Notes: generated by a model not told the origin, from the sequence alone. Positions 53,718-63,609 are shown, counted from the first letter of the stretch. The stretch is DNA of 64,000 nucleotides from Salipiger mangrovisoli (GCF_015223355.1 NZ_JADFFK010000014.1:62001-126000), one strand, 5' to 3'. Translations and numbers: made by a program.

Positions 53718-53746
53718 CTTCAGATCAATATTTTCGGCTGGTGGCC

Positions 53747-54460
53747 CTACTGCTGTGTCACCCATCCCGAACGGAGCGCATGTCCGACGATATCCTTGCG
53801 CGTCCGCAGGCCCAGTTTCGAAGCGCCCCTGGCCTTGTAGGTCTCCACCGTCTTGGAGGAGAGGTCCAACTCGTGACCAATCTCTTTCATACTTTTGCCG
53901 AACGCGACGGCGCGCAGGACAAAAGCTTCTCGTTCCGTCAGTTCCGCCTCCATCGGGGCCTTCCGGACCCGGTCGATGAGGATCGGATCAGCGTCGACAT
54001 CCGGACCGGCTTGAAACATTGCCTCTGCAAAGGCCTGTTCGACATGAACCAGCCCATGGCGCACCGAGGCCACCGCGATCCTGACCACCTGCAGGTCGAC
54101 CTGCTTTGACACCACCCCGCTGAAACCGAGCGTCAGCAGCGCCCGCACGGTCTCCTGATCACCTGCTTTCATCACGCCGCAATAGGCAATGTACCTGGGC
54201 TTCTTCGAGAGCCCGGCGCCGATGATGTCCATCGCAGCTTCCAGCTGGTCACCGAACTGGCATGGATCGATGATGATCAGATCGGTTTCGGGATCGATGT
54301 TTGCGGCAAGCAGGTCACCGAGCATGGACTGACCTGTGGACACAGTCAGCGCCTTGGCAGCCACACTTCCGTCTTCCTGGAGCAGCATCGAGATCCCGGC
54401 AACCAACACCGGGTTTGTGTCCATAATGAGCACATTATGGATCGTATTGTATTCGTTCAT
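53747..54460 (-). CDS. LuxR/FixJ-type response regulator
   Basis: A 237-residue regulator. The receiver-like domain (about 8-130) has VLIMDTNPVLVAGISMLL and a phosphoacceptor-type Asp in LIIIDPCQFG. However, the usual paired acidic residues near the start are reduced to one, and the Lys lies in VVSKQVDLQ, so phosphorylation may be atypical. The C-terminal LuxR helix-turn-helix (about 170-230) is standard: LTEREAFVLRAVAFGKSMKE, LSSKTVETYKARGASKLGL. Its place directly before the exopolysaccharide operon, on the same strand, makes it a likely regulator of it. No partner kinase is nearby. Confidence 0.8.
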   Translation of the reverse strand: MNEYNTIHNVLIMDTNPVLVAGISMLLQEDGSVAAKALTVSTGQSMLGDLLAANIDPETDLIIIDPCQFGDQLEAAMDIIGAGLSKKPRYIAYCGVMKAGDQETVRALLTLGFSGVVSKQVDLQVVRIAVASVRHGLVHVEQAFAEAMFQAGPDVDADPILIDRVRKAPMEAELTEREAFVLRAVAFGKSMKEIGHELDLSSKTVETYKARGASKLGLRTRKDIVGHALRSGWVTQQ

Positions 54461-55021
54461 AAAAGTATGACCCCTGAAGATGGCAGCAGCTTAGAAGTCA
54501 CCAAGAGCATGTCGTATATCGCAGGGGGACGATGTGATTTCGCACCTGCAGAAATCAAGGAACAGAATCGTGATCTTTCCCCACGCCATTGTTAAACTTA
54601 GGTTAAATTTTGAAGATTTTTCACATTTCTACCACCGGTTGCACATACCGCAGCATACTCTCCCTAATTTGATGATTTATCGCGAAAAATTCCACTTATA
54701 GGTGTACGGGAAGCCCGCAAGACACCTCCGATCAAGGCGGAGATATGGCGGGCATCCCCTGCATTTATGTAAGAAATAGGCACTCTGCTCACGCCGGCGT
54801 CAGAGCGATGAGGCGTGGCGGGGACGGGTCCGACAATCGAGACCTGTGGGCGCCGGGCTGCAAGGGGCGTACGCCACCAGCGCCTCCGGAAGCGCCGGAC
54901 CGCTCACCGTCCGCGTTTGCCCCGAACCTCTCACCAAGGTCGGCTCAAACGCTCATGTCGGGCGCGTTCTGCATGGGTGCCGCTGGTTGGCGAGCAGCGC
55001 AGCGCGCTGCTCGCCTTCCCG
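54461..55021. other. gene-free stretch with long hairpin
   Basis: No supported gene. The first 250 bases are A/T-rich (the LuxR promoter side). The end holds a perfect 12-base stem GGCGAGCAGCGC/GCGCTGCTCGCC with a 3-base loop (54989-55015), close after the stop of the beta-helix/RTX gene. Confidence 0.45.
54989..55015 (-). terminator. stem-loop after beta-helix/RTX gene
   Basis: A perfect 12-base G/C-rich stem with a 3-base loop, 7 bases past the stop of the minus-strand gene. There is no T run, so it may protect the 3' end or help Rho rather than be a classical terminator. Confidence 0.5.
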
Positions 55022-57781
55022 TCAGCCGAGTTCGTACCAGTCTGCGACGTAGTCGACGGTTACATCCTCCAGGAAGAGGCTCCCAGCTTCGGCAGTGACC
55101 GTCAGACCACCATCCGAAACGGAGAACCGGAAACCAGTGGCGCTTTCACCGGTTTCGAACCAGCGATAGAGACTCTCCAGGATCTGGCTATCCGATTGAT
55201 TTTCAAAGTAGAAAGCATCGCCCTCACCAGCGTCGAAGTCGGTGATGACGTTTTTGCCCTCAATAATGACAAATTTGTCGGAACCACCTCCGCCTTCAAG
55301 CGTATTGTCTCCAGAGCCGCCGTTGAGCTTGTCGTCGCCATCGCCCCCTACAACCGTATCGTTACCAGCGTTGCCATAGATGGTGTCGTTGCCAGATCCG
55401 CCAAGAAGGTAATCGTCACCGTTATTGCCACGCAGGTTGTCGGCGCCCTCCCCACCAAGGAGGGTGTCGGCGCCATTGCGCCCCAGCCCGCGATCATCGC
55501 CGGCACCAAGGTCGATCCATGTCGAAACATTGGATGCAGACACCGTGTCGTCGCCGCCAAGCGCGAACACGACCGTCTGGTCGCCGTTGGCAACCAGCCG
55601 CTCGGCCTTGCCCGTGCCCGTGAGGTCACTTGTCGGAACCTCGGTCGGAGCCTCGGGTCTCTCCGCCCCTTTGGTCGGCGAACTTTCGATCGCCTCGCCA
55701 TCGCCATCGGTTGATGGGCCTGAAAGCTGTGCACCGCTTTCGGACGAGGCGCCGGTCTCGGAGCCACTCGCGGTGATCAGAGAGTCGAGATCATTGGACA
55801 CTCGGTACTCCTTCCCACCCAACTCGATGAATTCCACGCGGTCATCTATCAGCAGAGACCCGGTATCATACTCAAGCAGAATTCCTGCCGAGGTCTCGGA
55901 GACCGAGATCGGCCCCAGGTCCGGCCCGACGGACACCGTGTCGTTTCCATAGCCGCCGAAAACGCTATCGTTGCCGGCCGCTGCCTCGAAACGATCATGC
56001 CCGGACCCCAGGACGACATAGTCATCCCCCGCTCCGCCAGTGACCGTGTCGGAACCGCTCTGTGCATCGACCTCGGTCGCAGCACCGGACAGCACCAAGG
56101 TGTCGCGGCTCGAGGTTCCGGTGAAGACCGCAACTGCCCCCTCATCGGGCGCACCGACCGGCTCGTCTACGGCCTCTTTGTCGCTGTCAGTGTCGCCGGA
56201 GCCGTCCGACGGCGATTGACCCTCGCCTTCCGCCGCATCCTCGTCCGCAGGTAGACTTTCGGAGCCCTCTTCGGGCACTTCATCATCGACAGAAGCGTGA
56301 TCATCGGCACGGTCTTCCGACCACCCGCCGTTTCCGATCAGCCAGTCGAGCTTGTCGGCAAGCGAGTAGCTCTTCCCGCCAAGCTGAAGCACCTCCACGC
56401 CATCCAGAAGCATCGATCCGTCCGAATGCGTGATGAGCACCCTCGCGCCCTTAGAAGAGACGGAAATGTCGTCGATGCTGCCGTCAAGAATGACGGTATC
56501 GGTGCCCGAGTCTCCGATCAGCGTGTCGTTTCCGCCAGAGGCGTAGATGACATCCGCGCCGGTCCCCATGTCGATCCAATCGTCGCCGGCGCCGCCGGTG
56601 ACCGTGTCGGCGCTGCCATACGTGTAAGCGACCCCGCCGGCGTCGCTCAGCTCGATCTCTTCGGCCCGCACAGTACCCTGAACGTTGGTAAACAGCACCG
56701 TGTTCGCATCCCGATCCGTGGGCGCGCCGTAGCTCTTCCCGCCGTCGTTGACGAAATAGGTCAGGCCCAGGGACCGCTGCTCGGCCTCGGTGTCCCGGAT
56801 GGAATTGTTAACGGTGACTGTATTGCCCGTGTCGAGACCGCCGTGGAAATTGATGTCGCGATTGGTGTAGGTGACGTGAACATCATTTCCCGACGCCGAC
56901 GTGTAGGACGCGAACAGCACCGCGTGGCGCGTGTCCATGATTGTCAGGTCGCTGAAACTGCTGTCGTAGACATCCCGGATCCACACCCCGTAGCCGTTCC
57001 CGTCCGAGCCCTTGTTGTGGGAGCCCTCGACGGTAAGACCATCGATGTCGGCGTCGACGGATTTGGCGATGACCAGGCCACTGGAGCCGGCCTCGTGCAT
57101 GGACACATTGCTGAGCGAGAACCCCGACGAGGTGTTGACGAGGATCATCATTCCATCGTCTTCGGCCGAAATCGTATTCGAGAAATCGGTGGGGTCGGAG
57201 CTGCCGTAGTCCCCCTCCAGAAACAGGTTCTGGATCGTAACATCGTCGACGGTATGCACGCGCTGCACGGTCGCAGATCTGTCGAAGTCGAAATCAAGCT
57301 CGTTGTCGAAGCCGATCTTCCTTCCGTCGACAGAGGTGACCGTCACCATCTGCGTGCGCAGGTCCTTGCTGTCCTTCTGCCACGCGGTGTCCCCGATGTC
57401 GTCGTACAGCGCGTCATCGTTGGGCATGGTGATCCAGATCACGTCCCCGACCTGAAGGCCATGATTTGCCTTGGCCAACGTCAGACTGTCCGCACCCTTG
57501 CTCGCGGCGGACACCGCAAGCTCGGTGCCAAGCTCCTCTTCGAAGAGGTTCTCGCCGACCTGAAACGCGGGGTCTCCTGCCATCGAGTCGTCCAGAGTGA
57601 TGACGGTGCCGCCCGCGGCATCGCCCTCGATCGTCACGCCATCGGTGGTGATCTTCACCGTGGACGTGAACCTGTATTCGCCGGCAGCAAGACGTATCAC
57701 CGTCCCTTCGGAAGCGGAGTCCACTGCGCGCTGTATTTCGGCGGAGGAAGCCCCCGCCTCTATTTTTATGACCATTGCCAC
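55022..57781 (-). CDS. extracellular beta-helix enzyme-like protein with RTX repeats
   Basis: A 919-residue very acidic protein. Residues about 1-375 form a right-handed beta-helix of the pectate-lyase superfamily (start IQRAVDSASEGTVIRLAAGE, then VTIEGDAAGGTVITLD, LFLEGDYGSSDPTDFSN, GVWIRDVYDSSFSDLTIMDT and RHAVLFAS). Three RTX blocks follow (about 395-455, 590-660 and 770-840; units such as GGAGDDWIDMGTGADVIYAS and GGSGNDTIYGNAGNDTVVGG), separated by acidic Ser/Asp linkers. There is no signal peptide, so type I secretion is likely. The layout recalls the secreted, calcium-dependent AlgE-type epimerases of Azotobacter, but I do not find their catalytic motif, so lyase, epimerase or other activity is open. 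A GTG start (57781) has AAGGA 5 bases upstream; ATG at 57775 is the alternative. Confidence 0.72.
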   Translation of the reverse strand: MAMVIKIEAGASSAEIQRAVDSASEGTVIRLAAGEYRFTSTVKITTDGVTIEGDAAGGTVITLDDSMAGDPAFQVGENLFEEELGTELAVSAASKGADSLTLAKANHGLQVGDVIWITMPNDDALYDDIGDTAWQKDSKDLRTQMVTVTSVDGRKIGFDNELDFDFDRSATVQRVHTVDDVTIQNLFLEGDYGSSDPTDFSNTISAEDDGMMILVNTSSGFSLSNVSMHEAGSSGLVIAKSVDADIDGLTVEGSHNKGSDGNGYGVWIRDVYDSSFSDLTIMDTRHAVLFASYTSASGNDVHVTYTNRDINFHGGLDTGNTVTVNNSIRDTEAEQRSLGLTYFVNDGGKSYGAPTDRDANTVLFTNVQGTVRAEEIELSDAGGVAYTYGSADTVTGGAGDDWIDMGTGADVIYASGGNDTLIGDSGTDTVILDGSIDDISVSSKGARVLITHSDGSMLLDGVEVLQLGGKSYSLADKLDWLIGNGGWSEDRADDHASVDDEVPEEGSESLPADEDAAEGEGQSPSDGSGDTDSDKEAVDEPVGAPDEGAVAVFTGTSSRDTLVLSGAATEVDAQSGSDTVTGGAGDDYVVLGSGHDRFEAAAGNDSVFGGYGNDTVSVGPDLGPISVSETSAGILLEYDTGSLLIDDRVEFIELGGKEYRVSNDLDSLITASGSETGASSESGAQLSGPSTDGDGEAIESSPTKGAERPEAPTEVPTSDLTGTGKAERLVANGDQTVVFALGGDDTVSASNVSTWIDLGAGDDRGLGRNGADTLLGGEGADNLRGNNGDDYLLGGSGNDTIYGNAGNDTVVGGDGDDKLNGGSGDNTLEGGGGSDKFVIIEGKNVITDFDAGEGDAFYFENQSDSQILESLYRWFETGESATGFRFSVSDGGLTVTAEAGSLFLEDVTVDYVADWYELG

Positions 57782-58184
57782 TACAATCCTTAGTCATGAG
57801 GGTTCTAGGGGTGGTCTTCGCTCGCCGGTGGGGTAGCACATAAAAAGTGAGGAATTTATGGTCTGGCCGTGACAAAAATCGGCGAAAGTGCGGTTGACAG
57901 CGGGATTTTGCCTTGATCTTGCGCGCTTTCGGCCTACGAGAGATTTTGTCGATGCTCAGAGCAACAAACTTCAGTGCGAGAACAATCTGACGAGGCTTCT
58001 TCTGACACCTGCCGCCGCAGGTTAGCGAAAGCCTGCAGGTTAGTGCGCTGCGCGCCAAGGCTGGCATTTTCCGGCTGTTTCACGATGACGGGCTGACGTC
58101 GCAACCTGATCGGTGCCTGGATCGAAAAGACGGAAGCCGGCGACCTAGACGCGGGAGTGGCGGCAGTCGATTTGATGGCCGAGT
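57782..58184. other. gene-free stretch
   Basis: This probably contains the promoter of the beta-helix/RTX gene in its A/T-richer left part. The right part passes into transposase remnants. No gene is supported. Confidence 0.35.
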
Positions 58185-58570
58185 ATGAAAGCCCGCATCG
58201 TTGCGCTCGAGGGGCTTGCCGGGCACCAGGCGCTGAAGATCGCGGTTCTGAAGGAGACTCAACGCTCCGGACGCTTGCCGAGAAACGGGCCTAAATCCGG
58301 GGCTGCCTGCCTTGGGGACTCTCGATCCGGCGGGGATGCCAACCGATGGACGTCGCGACGTCCGGCTTCTATGGCGACCGCCGGGTGGATGCCGAGTTCC
58401 GGCATCGGGGCATGGTCGCGAATTCGAAGTTCAGGACCCGGACCAGCTCTGGATGGCCGACCTGACCTACACCACCATCGCCGGAGGCTTTCTCCATGCC
58501 GCGCTTGTACTCGACGCGCGGTCGCGCCGCGATGTCGGCTGCGCCATCGACCGCCGCCCGACAATATCCA
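58185..58570 (+). pseudogene. IS3-family transposase remnant
   Basis: The integrase-core segment DPDQLWMADLTYTTIAGGFL followed by HAALVLDARSRRDVGCAID (about 58435-58555) is typical of IS3-family OrfB. Upstream, MDVATSGFYGDRR (in another frame, about 58346-58385) matches the OrfB start region, and LKETQRSGR-type pieces resemble the orfA end. The rest is out of frame or missing, so it is inactive. Confidence 0.65.
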
Positions 58571-59213
58571 CCCGCAGGGGCGCGCTCCCATCGGCGTCCG
58601 TGTTTGGACGCAGATTGACGTCATCTGCATAGAAACCGAGATGGTTGCATACGCATGCCATTTTTGCGGCTCGATTCGCGCGACGGGGTCCAATGCAGAC
58701 ATCCGAGCCCGCCTTGCATCGATCTTTCGCGCGAAGTGATTGGCACCTCGGAGGGGGCTTCTGGCGCAAGGGTGAGCCCCTACCGGAGTTTTCATGCCAT
58801 CAAGAAGCGATCAGCCGCGCTCAACAGTGGCCACCCAGCAGGAGCCGAACCGCCCCAATTCTGGCGGGAAGTTCCACAATATACTGTCATATATAGAATA
58901 GTTTTGACCCTCAGGACGAGGATGTGGTGTCGCTCGCTCTGGCCACCCCAGTGGATGCGTCCTTGGTGCCGAAGATCGCCATTGGCGCAATTCTTGGGTC
59001 CGCCCCGCTCGGTGACTGACCTCTCCTGTCGGCTCTGCGCGTACAGGATCGCGCGTCGCGAAGGACAGGTGCACACAAAAAGATTGCACACGTATTCATT
59101 CATGACTACCGTCATGGTTACGTAACGCCAGCCGGCGGAACACATGCCTATCGAAAAGCGCCAAGCCGCCCCTGGAGGCGCGAAAGAGCGCAACCACCTG
59201 ACGGGAGTTTCAC
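58571..59213. promoter_or_regulatory. leader region of ABC importer operon
   Basis: No gene is supported. The region contains an A/T-rich element ATATACTGTCATATAT (58879-58894) and, nearer the operon, two palindromes at 59101-59116 and 59117-59126. Confidence 0.35.
59101..59126. promoter_or_regulatory. paired palindromes before ABC operon
   Basis: CATGAC-TACC-GTCATG (59101-59116) is a perfect 6-4-6 inverted repeat, directly followed by the perfect 10-base palindrome GTTACGTAAC (59117-59126). They lie about 90-110 bases before the binding-protein start and could be operators of a sugar-responsive regulator. No regulator gene is in the window. Confidence 0.45.
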
Positions 59214-60452
59214 ATGACCTTCTTCATCAAGACCTCGGTTGCCGTGTCGGCGCTAATTGCCTCGGCCGGGCTCGCCTCCGCCGACTGCGGCATCGAGAGC
59301 GGCTCGGTGCGCATCCTCTCCAACGACTTCACCGCCGCGCGGGTGGTCGCGGACTGGGCCGAGAAATGCGCCTCCGACACCGTCCAAGTGACCCGCAACC
59401 AGACGCAGGAGCACAAGAACATCCAAGTGCCGGCGCTCTCGACCAATCCGGCGAAGTACACGGTGGCCATGGTGGCCTCGAACTCCGTGGTGCCGCTGTT
59501 GAACGACGACCTGATCCGCCCGCTTGACGACCTCATCGCCAAGTATGGCCAGCAGCTGACCGACAGCCAGAAGATCGTCGTGGACGGCAAGATCATGGCG
59601 ATCGCCTTCATGGCCAACTCGCAGCAGTTGTTCTACCGTGACGACATCCTTTCCGAGAACGGCATCGAGCCGCCGACCAACTACGCCGAGTTCTTCGCCG
59701 CCGCGTCGAAGCTCCAAGAGGCAGGTGTGTTGGCGCATCCGGTCTCGTCGAACCTCAAGCCGGGCTGGAACGTCGCGGCGGAATTCATCAACACCTACCT
59801 TGGCACCGGCAAGGACTTCTTCGAACCGGGCAGCGCGAAACTGGCGATGGACCAGGACGCCGCCATTGAAGCGCTCGAGAACATGAAGACCATGACGGAC
59901 TATATGAGCGCGGATTGGGCAACCTACGATTCCAATGCGCAAAAGCCGGTCTGGGAAGCGGGTGAAGTTGCTCTTTCGATCGGCTGGGGCTCTATCGCGG
60001 GCTCTTACATCGCCGAGGACAGCCCCTCGCCGGATATCGCCGCGCATACGTCCTTCGCTGCCGCGCCGAGCCTTGGCGATCACGGCATCCCAGCGGTCGC
60101 GCTGTGGTGGGATGGGTTCACCATCGCGAAAAACATCTCGGACGAGGATGCGGAAGCCTCCTTCCGCGCGATGATGAACGGCATCTCCGGCGACATGCTT
60201 GCAGAGAACCAAGACGCGGCGGTCTGGCTGATCGATGGCTATACGCCGACGAAGGCCTCCTCGGGCGTTCTGGAAAACCTCAAGGCCGGCGCGCGCCCCT
60301 ACCCGATGCTGCCCTACATGGGCCTGCTGCACACGGCGCTGGGTGACAACCTCAACGAGTTTCTCCAGGGCAAGGAAAGCGCGCAGCAGGCGCTGGTGGA
60401 TGTCAATGCCGCCTATACCGCGGCGGCGACCGAAGCCGGTTTCCTGAACTGA
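59214..60452 (+). CDS. carbohydrate ABC transporter substrate-binding protein
   Basis: A 412-residue extracellular solute-binding protein (family 1 type). It has a signal peptide (about 1-23, cleavage after ASA) and then a two-lobe fold with TQEHKNIQVPALSTNPAKYT, VDGKIMAIAFMANSQQLFYR, the hinge-type YRDDILSENGIEPPTNYAEF and a W-rich sugar pocket region (VWEAGEVALSIGWGS, VALWWDGFTIAKN). It captures a sugar or sugar derivative in the periplasm for the two permeases downstream. The substrate cannot be told from sequence. The ribosome site is GGGAG, 6 bases before ATG. Confidence 0.9.
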   Translation: MTFFIKTSVAVSALIASAGLASADCGIESGSVRILSNDFTAARVVADWAEKCASDTVQVTRNQTQEHKNIQVPALSTNPAKYTVAMVASNSVVPLLNDDLIRPLDDLIAKYGQQLTDSQKIVVDGKIMAIAFMANSQQLFYRDDILSENGIEPPTNYAEFFAAASKLQEAGVLAHPVSSNLKPGWNVAAEFINTYLGTGKDFFEPGSAKLAMDQDAAIEALENMKTMTDYMSADWATYDSNAQKPVWEAGEVALSIGWGSIAGSYIAEDSPSPDIAAHTSFAAAPSLGDHGIPAVALWWDGFTIAKNISDEDAEASFRAMMNGISGDMLAENQDAAVWLIDGYTPTKASSGVLENLKAGARPYPMLPYMGLLHTALGDNLNEFLQGKESAQQALVDVNAAYTAAATEAGFLN

Positions 60453-60558
60453 TCCGACCCTCTGCCCGAAACCCCTTCCGCAAGGAGCCCTGCGCCCCTT
60501 GCGGACCCAGGAAACCTGTGCCCGGGGACGCACCCGGCGACACAGCGAGCGAGTTGTC

Positions 60559-61587
60559 ATGAAACACAAGACATTCATGGCCTTTATCTGGCCATCCCTG
60601 CTGGCGATGACCCTGTTCATCGCGCTGCCCATTCTTTCTGTCGGCTACCAGTCGCTGTTCGTCGAACATGAACAGATCCTCAAGACGGCCGAGACCTGCG
60701 GCCCCTTCGGCTGCAACTCCCAGGTCAGCATCGACGCCGAAGCCATGGCAAAGCAGCGCGCCGAGCAGCCCGCCGGGCGCTACAACGGCCTTGGCACTTA
60801 CACGAATGCCAGCCATCTGGCCTTCGGCGAGATTTCCGAAATTGTGGCCACCTCGAAAGACTTCAACGAGATCCGCAACCGGATCATGAACCTGCCATTC
60901 TACAAGGCGTTGGTTTTCACGCTGGCCTATACGTTCATCGTGACGCCGCTGGTGATCGTCACGGGTTTCTTCATCGCCATCGTGGTCGACTCGATCCCAA
61001 AGCTCTTCAAGGGGCCGGTGATCTTCTTTTCGCTGCTGCCCATGCTGGTCACGCCGCTGGTAGGCTCGCTGGTGCTATTCTGGATGATCGACAGTCGCGG
61101 GATCATCGGCGCGGCGTTGCAGGCGCTTTTCGACGATCCGGGCCTGTCGCTGAAAGCCTCGCCGACGCTGACATGGATCACGCTGTTTACATATGGTGTT
61201 TGGCACAACGCGCCCTTCGCCTTCGTCGTCTTCTACGCCGGTTTGCAGACCGTGCCGAAGGACACGATGGAAAGCGCGATGGTCGACGGTGCCAGCCGCT
61301 GGGAGCGCATCCGCTTCGTGACCATCCCCTACCTCATGCCGCTGGCGACCTTCATCGCACTGATGCAGCTGATGGACAATTTCCGCGTCTTCGAGCCGAT
61401 CATCGGTTTCTCGGCCGCGGCGAGTGCGACGACGCTCAGCTACCTGATCTACAACGATCTGCGTGCCGCTGAATCGCCGCTCTTCGGCTCCGCCGCAGCG
61501 ACCTCAATGCTGACGATCCTCGGCGTTGTCATTCTGCTGCTGCCGGTGCTGCGCCGCAACTGGCGTGAATTCAACCGCAAGTCCTAA
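60559..61587 (+). CDS. sugar ABC transporter permease (MalF/UgpA type)
   Basis: A 342-residue inner-membrane permease with six predicted helices. A periplasmic loop of about 100 residues follows the first helix (it contains a Cys pair CGPFGCNS). The cytoplasmic EAA loop AMVDGASRWERIRFVTIPYL contacts the ATPase. It lies about 100 bases after the binding-protein gene and 11 bases before the second permease. The ATG at 60559 is chosen since the hydrophobic first helix follows immediately; upstream in-frame codons (to 60499) look non-coding. Confidence 0.9.
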   Translation: MKHKTFMAFIWPSLLAMTLFIALPILSVGYQSLFVEHEQILKTAETCGPFGCNSQVSIDAEAMAKQRAEQPAGRYNGLGTYTNASHLAFGEISEIVATSKDFNEIRNRIMNLPFYKALVFTLAYTFIVTPLVIVTGFFIAIVVDSIPKLFKGPVIFFSLLPMLVTPLVGSLVLFWMIDSRGIIGAALQALFDDPGLSLKASPTLTWITLFTYGVWHNAPFAFVVFYAGLQTVPKDTMESAMVDGASRWERIRFVTIPYLMPLATFIALMQLMDNFRVFEPIIGFSAAASATTLSYLIYNDLRAAESPLFGSAAATSMLTILGVVILLLPVLRRNWREFNRKS

Positions 61588-61598
61588 AGGAGGCGCCC

Positions 61599-62480
61599 AT
61601 GTCATCTCCCGCATTGCGCAAGCCACCGTCACTGGTGGCGCTCTCCACCGCCTTCGTGCTGTTCTGGCTGATCGTGGCCGCTTTCCCCTTCCTGTGGACC
61701 ATGTGGGGTTCGTTCAAGGTCGAGGGGGATTTCTTCTCCCGCGCTGATTGGATGAATGCGCTGACCGGCCCGGTTACTCTAAAGCAGCACGGCAGCCCGT
61801 TCACGCTGGATGGCTACGAGGGTGCCTGGATCGAACAGGAGTTCTGGAAGGCAGTCATCAACACCGGCATTGTCACATTCTTCGTGGTGACGATCTCGCT
61901 GACGCTCGGCACGCTCGGCGGCTACGCGCTTGCCCGCTCAGGCTACAAGTACACCTTCTGGCTACTGATGGCGGCACTGGTGTTCCGCGCCATGCCGCAT
62001 GTGACGCTGGTCTCCGGCTACCTGCTGCCCTTCTTCCAGATGAATATCTGGGGTTACCTGCCGACGACCATCATCGTGCTCGTGGCGATCAACCAACCCT
62101 TCACGCTCTGGATGCTGCATTCATTCTTCCTGTCGATCCCCAAGGATCTTGATGAAGCGGCGATGGTGGACGGCTGTACCCGCTTCCAGGCCTTCCGCCT
62201 CGCCATCATCCCGGTGATGTGGCCCGGCGTGATCACCACGGGGCTCTTCAGCTTCCTGCTCGCTTACAACGACTTCACCGTGACATCGATGCTGCTCAGC
62301 CAGGACAACCTGACCATGATCCCGAAGCTCAACGGCTTCCTTGGATCGACGCAGGAAGACGGCAAGGTGATGTACGCGGTGGCCGCCGTGGTGTCGGCGA
62401 TCGTCCCGCTTTTCGTGCTCATTCTCTTCTTCCAGCGCCAGATCGTCAGCGGTCTGACCGCCGGCGCTGTCAAAGGATAA
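61599..62480 (+). CDS. sugar ABC transporter permease (MalG/UgpE type)
   Basis: A 293-residue permease with six predicted helices. The EAA loop is EAAMVDGCTRFQAFRLAIIP, and the first helix is ALSTAFVLFWLIVAAFPFLW. It forms the channel with the preceding permease. It has a strong ribosome site (AAAGGAGG, 5-6 bases before ATG) and lies 9 bases before the ATPase gene. Confidence 0.92.
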   Translation: MSSPALRKPPSLVALSTAFVLFWLIVAAFPFLWTMWGSFKVEGDFFSRADWMNALTGPVTLKQHGSPFTLDGYEGAWIEQEFWKAVINTGIVTFFVVTISLTLGTLGGYALARSGYKYTFWLLMAALVFRAMPHVTLVSGYLLPFFQMNIWGYLPTTIIVLVAINQPFTLWMLHSFFLSIPKDLDEAAMVDGCTRFQAFRLAIIPVMWPGVITTGLFSFLLAYNDFTVTSMLLSQDNLTMIPKLNGFLGSTQEDGKVMYAVAAVVSAIVPLFVLILFFQRQIVSGLTAGAVKG

Positions 62481-62489
62481 GGAGGCCCC

Positions 62490-63539
62490 ATGGCCAGACT
62501 GCAACTCAAAAACGTCCACAAGCGCTGGGGCGCCTACGTCGGTGTGGACGACTTCGACCTGGATATCGCCGACCAGGAGTTTCTCGTGCTGTTGGGGCCG
62601 TCGGGCTGCGGCAAGTCCACGACCATGCGGATGATTGCCGGCCTGGAGGACGTGACCGAGGGCGAGATCTGGCTCGGCGACCGGATGGTCAACAAGCTCG
62701 AGCCGAAGGATCGCGACATCTCCATGGTGTTCCAATCCTATGGTCTCTACCCGAACCTGACTGTCTACGAGAACATCCGCTTCCCGCTCAGAGTCCGGAA
62801 GGTGCCGAAGGAGCAACATCACGAGATGGTCATGCGGGCCATTGAGATGGTGGAACTCAAGGACTTCATGGACCGCCGCCCCGCCGAGCTTTCAGGCGGT
62901 CAGCGCCAGCGGGTCGCGCTCGGCCGGGCCATCGTGCGCAAGCCAACGGTCTTTCTCATGGACGAGCCGCTGTCGAACCTCGATGCCAAGCTCCGCGTCT
63001 CTACCCGGGCGCAGATCAAGAACCTGCAATCCAAGCTGAAAACGACGACCGTCTACGTGACCCACGACCAGATCGAGGCGATGACCTTGGCCGATCGCGT
63101 GGTGGTGATGAACAAGGGACGCATCCAGCAGGTCGGCACGCCGACCGAGATCTACGACAACCCGGCGAATACCTTCGTGGCCAGTTTCATCGGCTCCCCG
63201 GCGATGAACCTCGTGGAGGGCCGTCTTGCGGATGGCGTCTTTACCTCCGAGGGTATCCGTGTCGAAGGCCTGCGCCGCGACGTGACGGCCGATGTGACGC
63301 TCGGGTTCCGCGCCGAGGACTCGGTGATTGCCGCGACCGGCGGACAGATCGCCGCGCCGATCTACTCGATCGAATTGCTGGGCGAGGCCTCGATGATCTC
63401 CTGGCGGCTCGGCGGCTCGCTGATCTCGGTGCGTGCACCGAAGGATTTTCGCGCCGAGATCGGCGAGACCATCTGCGCGTCCGTGCCCGCCGAGATCTGT
63501 CACCTCTTTGATACGGCATCGGGTCAGCGTCTGGCCTGA
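62490..63539 (+). CDS. sugar ABC transporter ATPase (MalK/UgpC type)
   Basis: A 349-residue ATP-binding subunit. It has Walker A GPSGCGKSTTMRMIAGLE, Q-loop VFQSYGLYPNLTVYENI, signature LSGGQRQRVALGRAI, Walker B VFLMDEPLSNLDAKLR and the switch His in VYVTHDQIEAMTLAD. A C-terminal TOBE/OB regulatory domain (about 235-349) is typical of CUT1-class sugar importers. The ribosome site is AAGGAGG, 5 bases upstream. Confidence 0.94.
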   Translation: MARLQLKNVHKRWGAYVGVDDFDLDIADQEFLVLLGPSGCGKSTTMRMIAGLEDVTEGEIWLGDRMVNKLEPKDRDISMVFQSYGLYPNLTVYENIRFPLRVRKVPKEQHHEMVMRAIEMVELKDFMDRRPAELSGGQRQRVALGRAIVRKPTVFLMDEPLSNLDAKLRVSTRAQIKNLQSKLKTTTVYVTHDQIEAMTLADRVVVMNKGRIQQVGTPTEIYDNPANTFVASFIGSPAMNLVEGRLADGVFTSEGIRVEGLRRDVTADVTLGFRAEDSVIAATGGQIAAPIYSIELLGEASMISWRLGGSLISVRAPKDFRAEIGETICASVPAEICHLFDTASGQRLA

Positions 63540-63609
63540 GCTGCTCGCCCCGCGTCCCGCTTCCGGGTGCGGCATCCCTTTCCTACGAAACCACGATCAA
63601 GGACCGGAT

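Noticed and set aside
55022-57781. Naming the beta-helix/RTX protein as an AlgE-type mannuronan epimerase
   Set aside because: Fold order and RTX blocks fit, but the catalytic motif of that family was not found, so no gene symbol is given.
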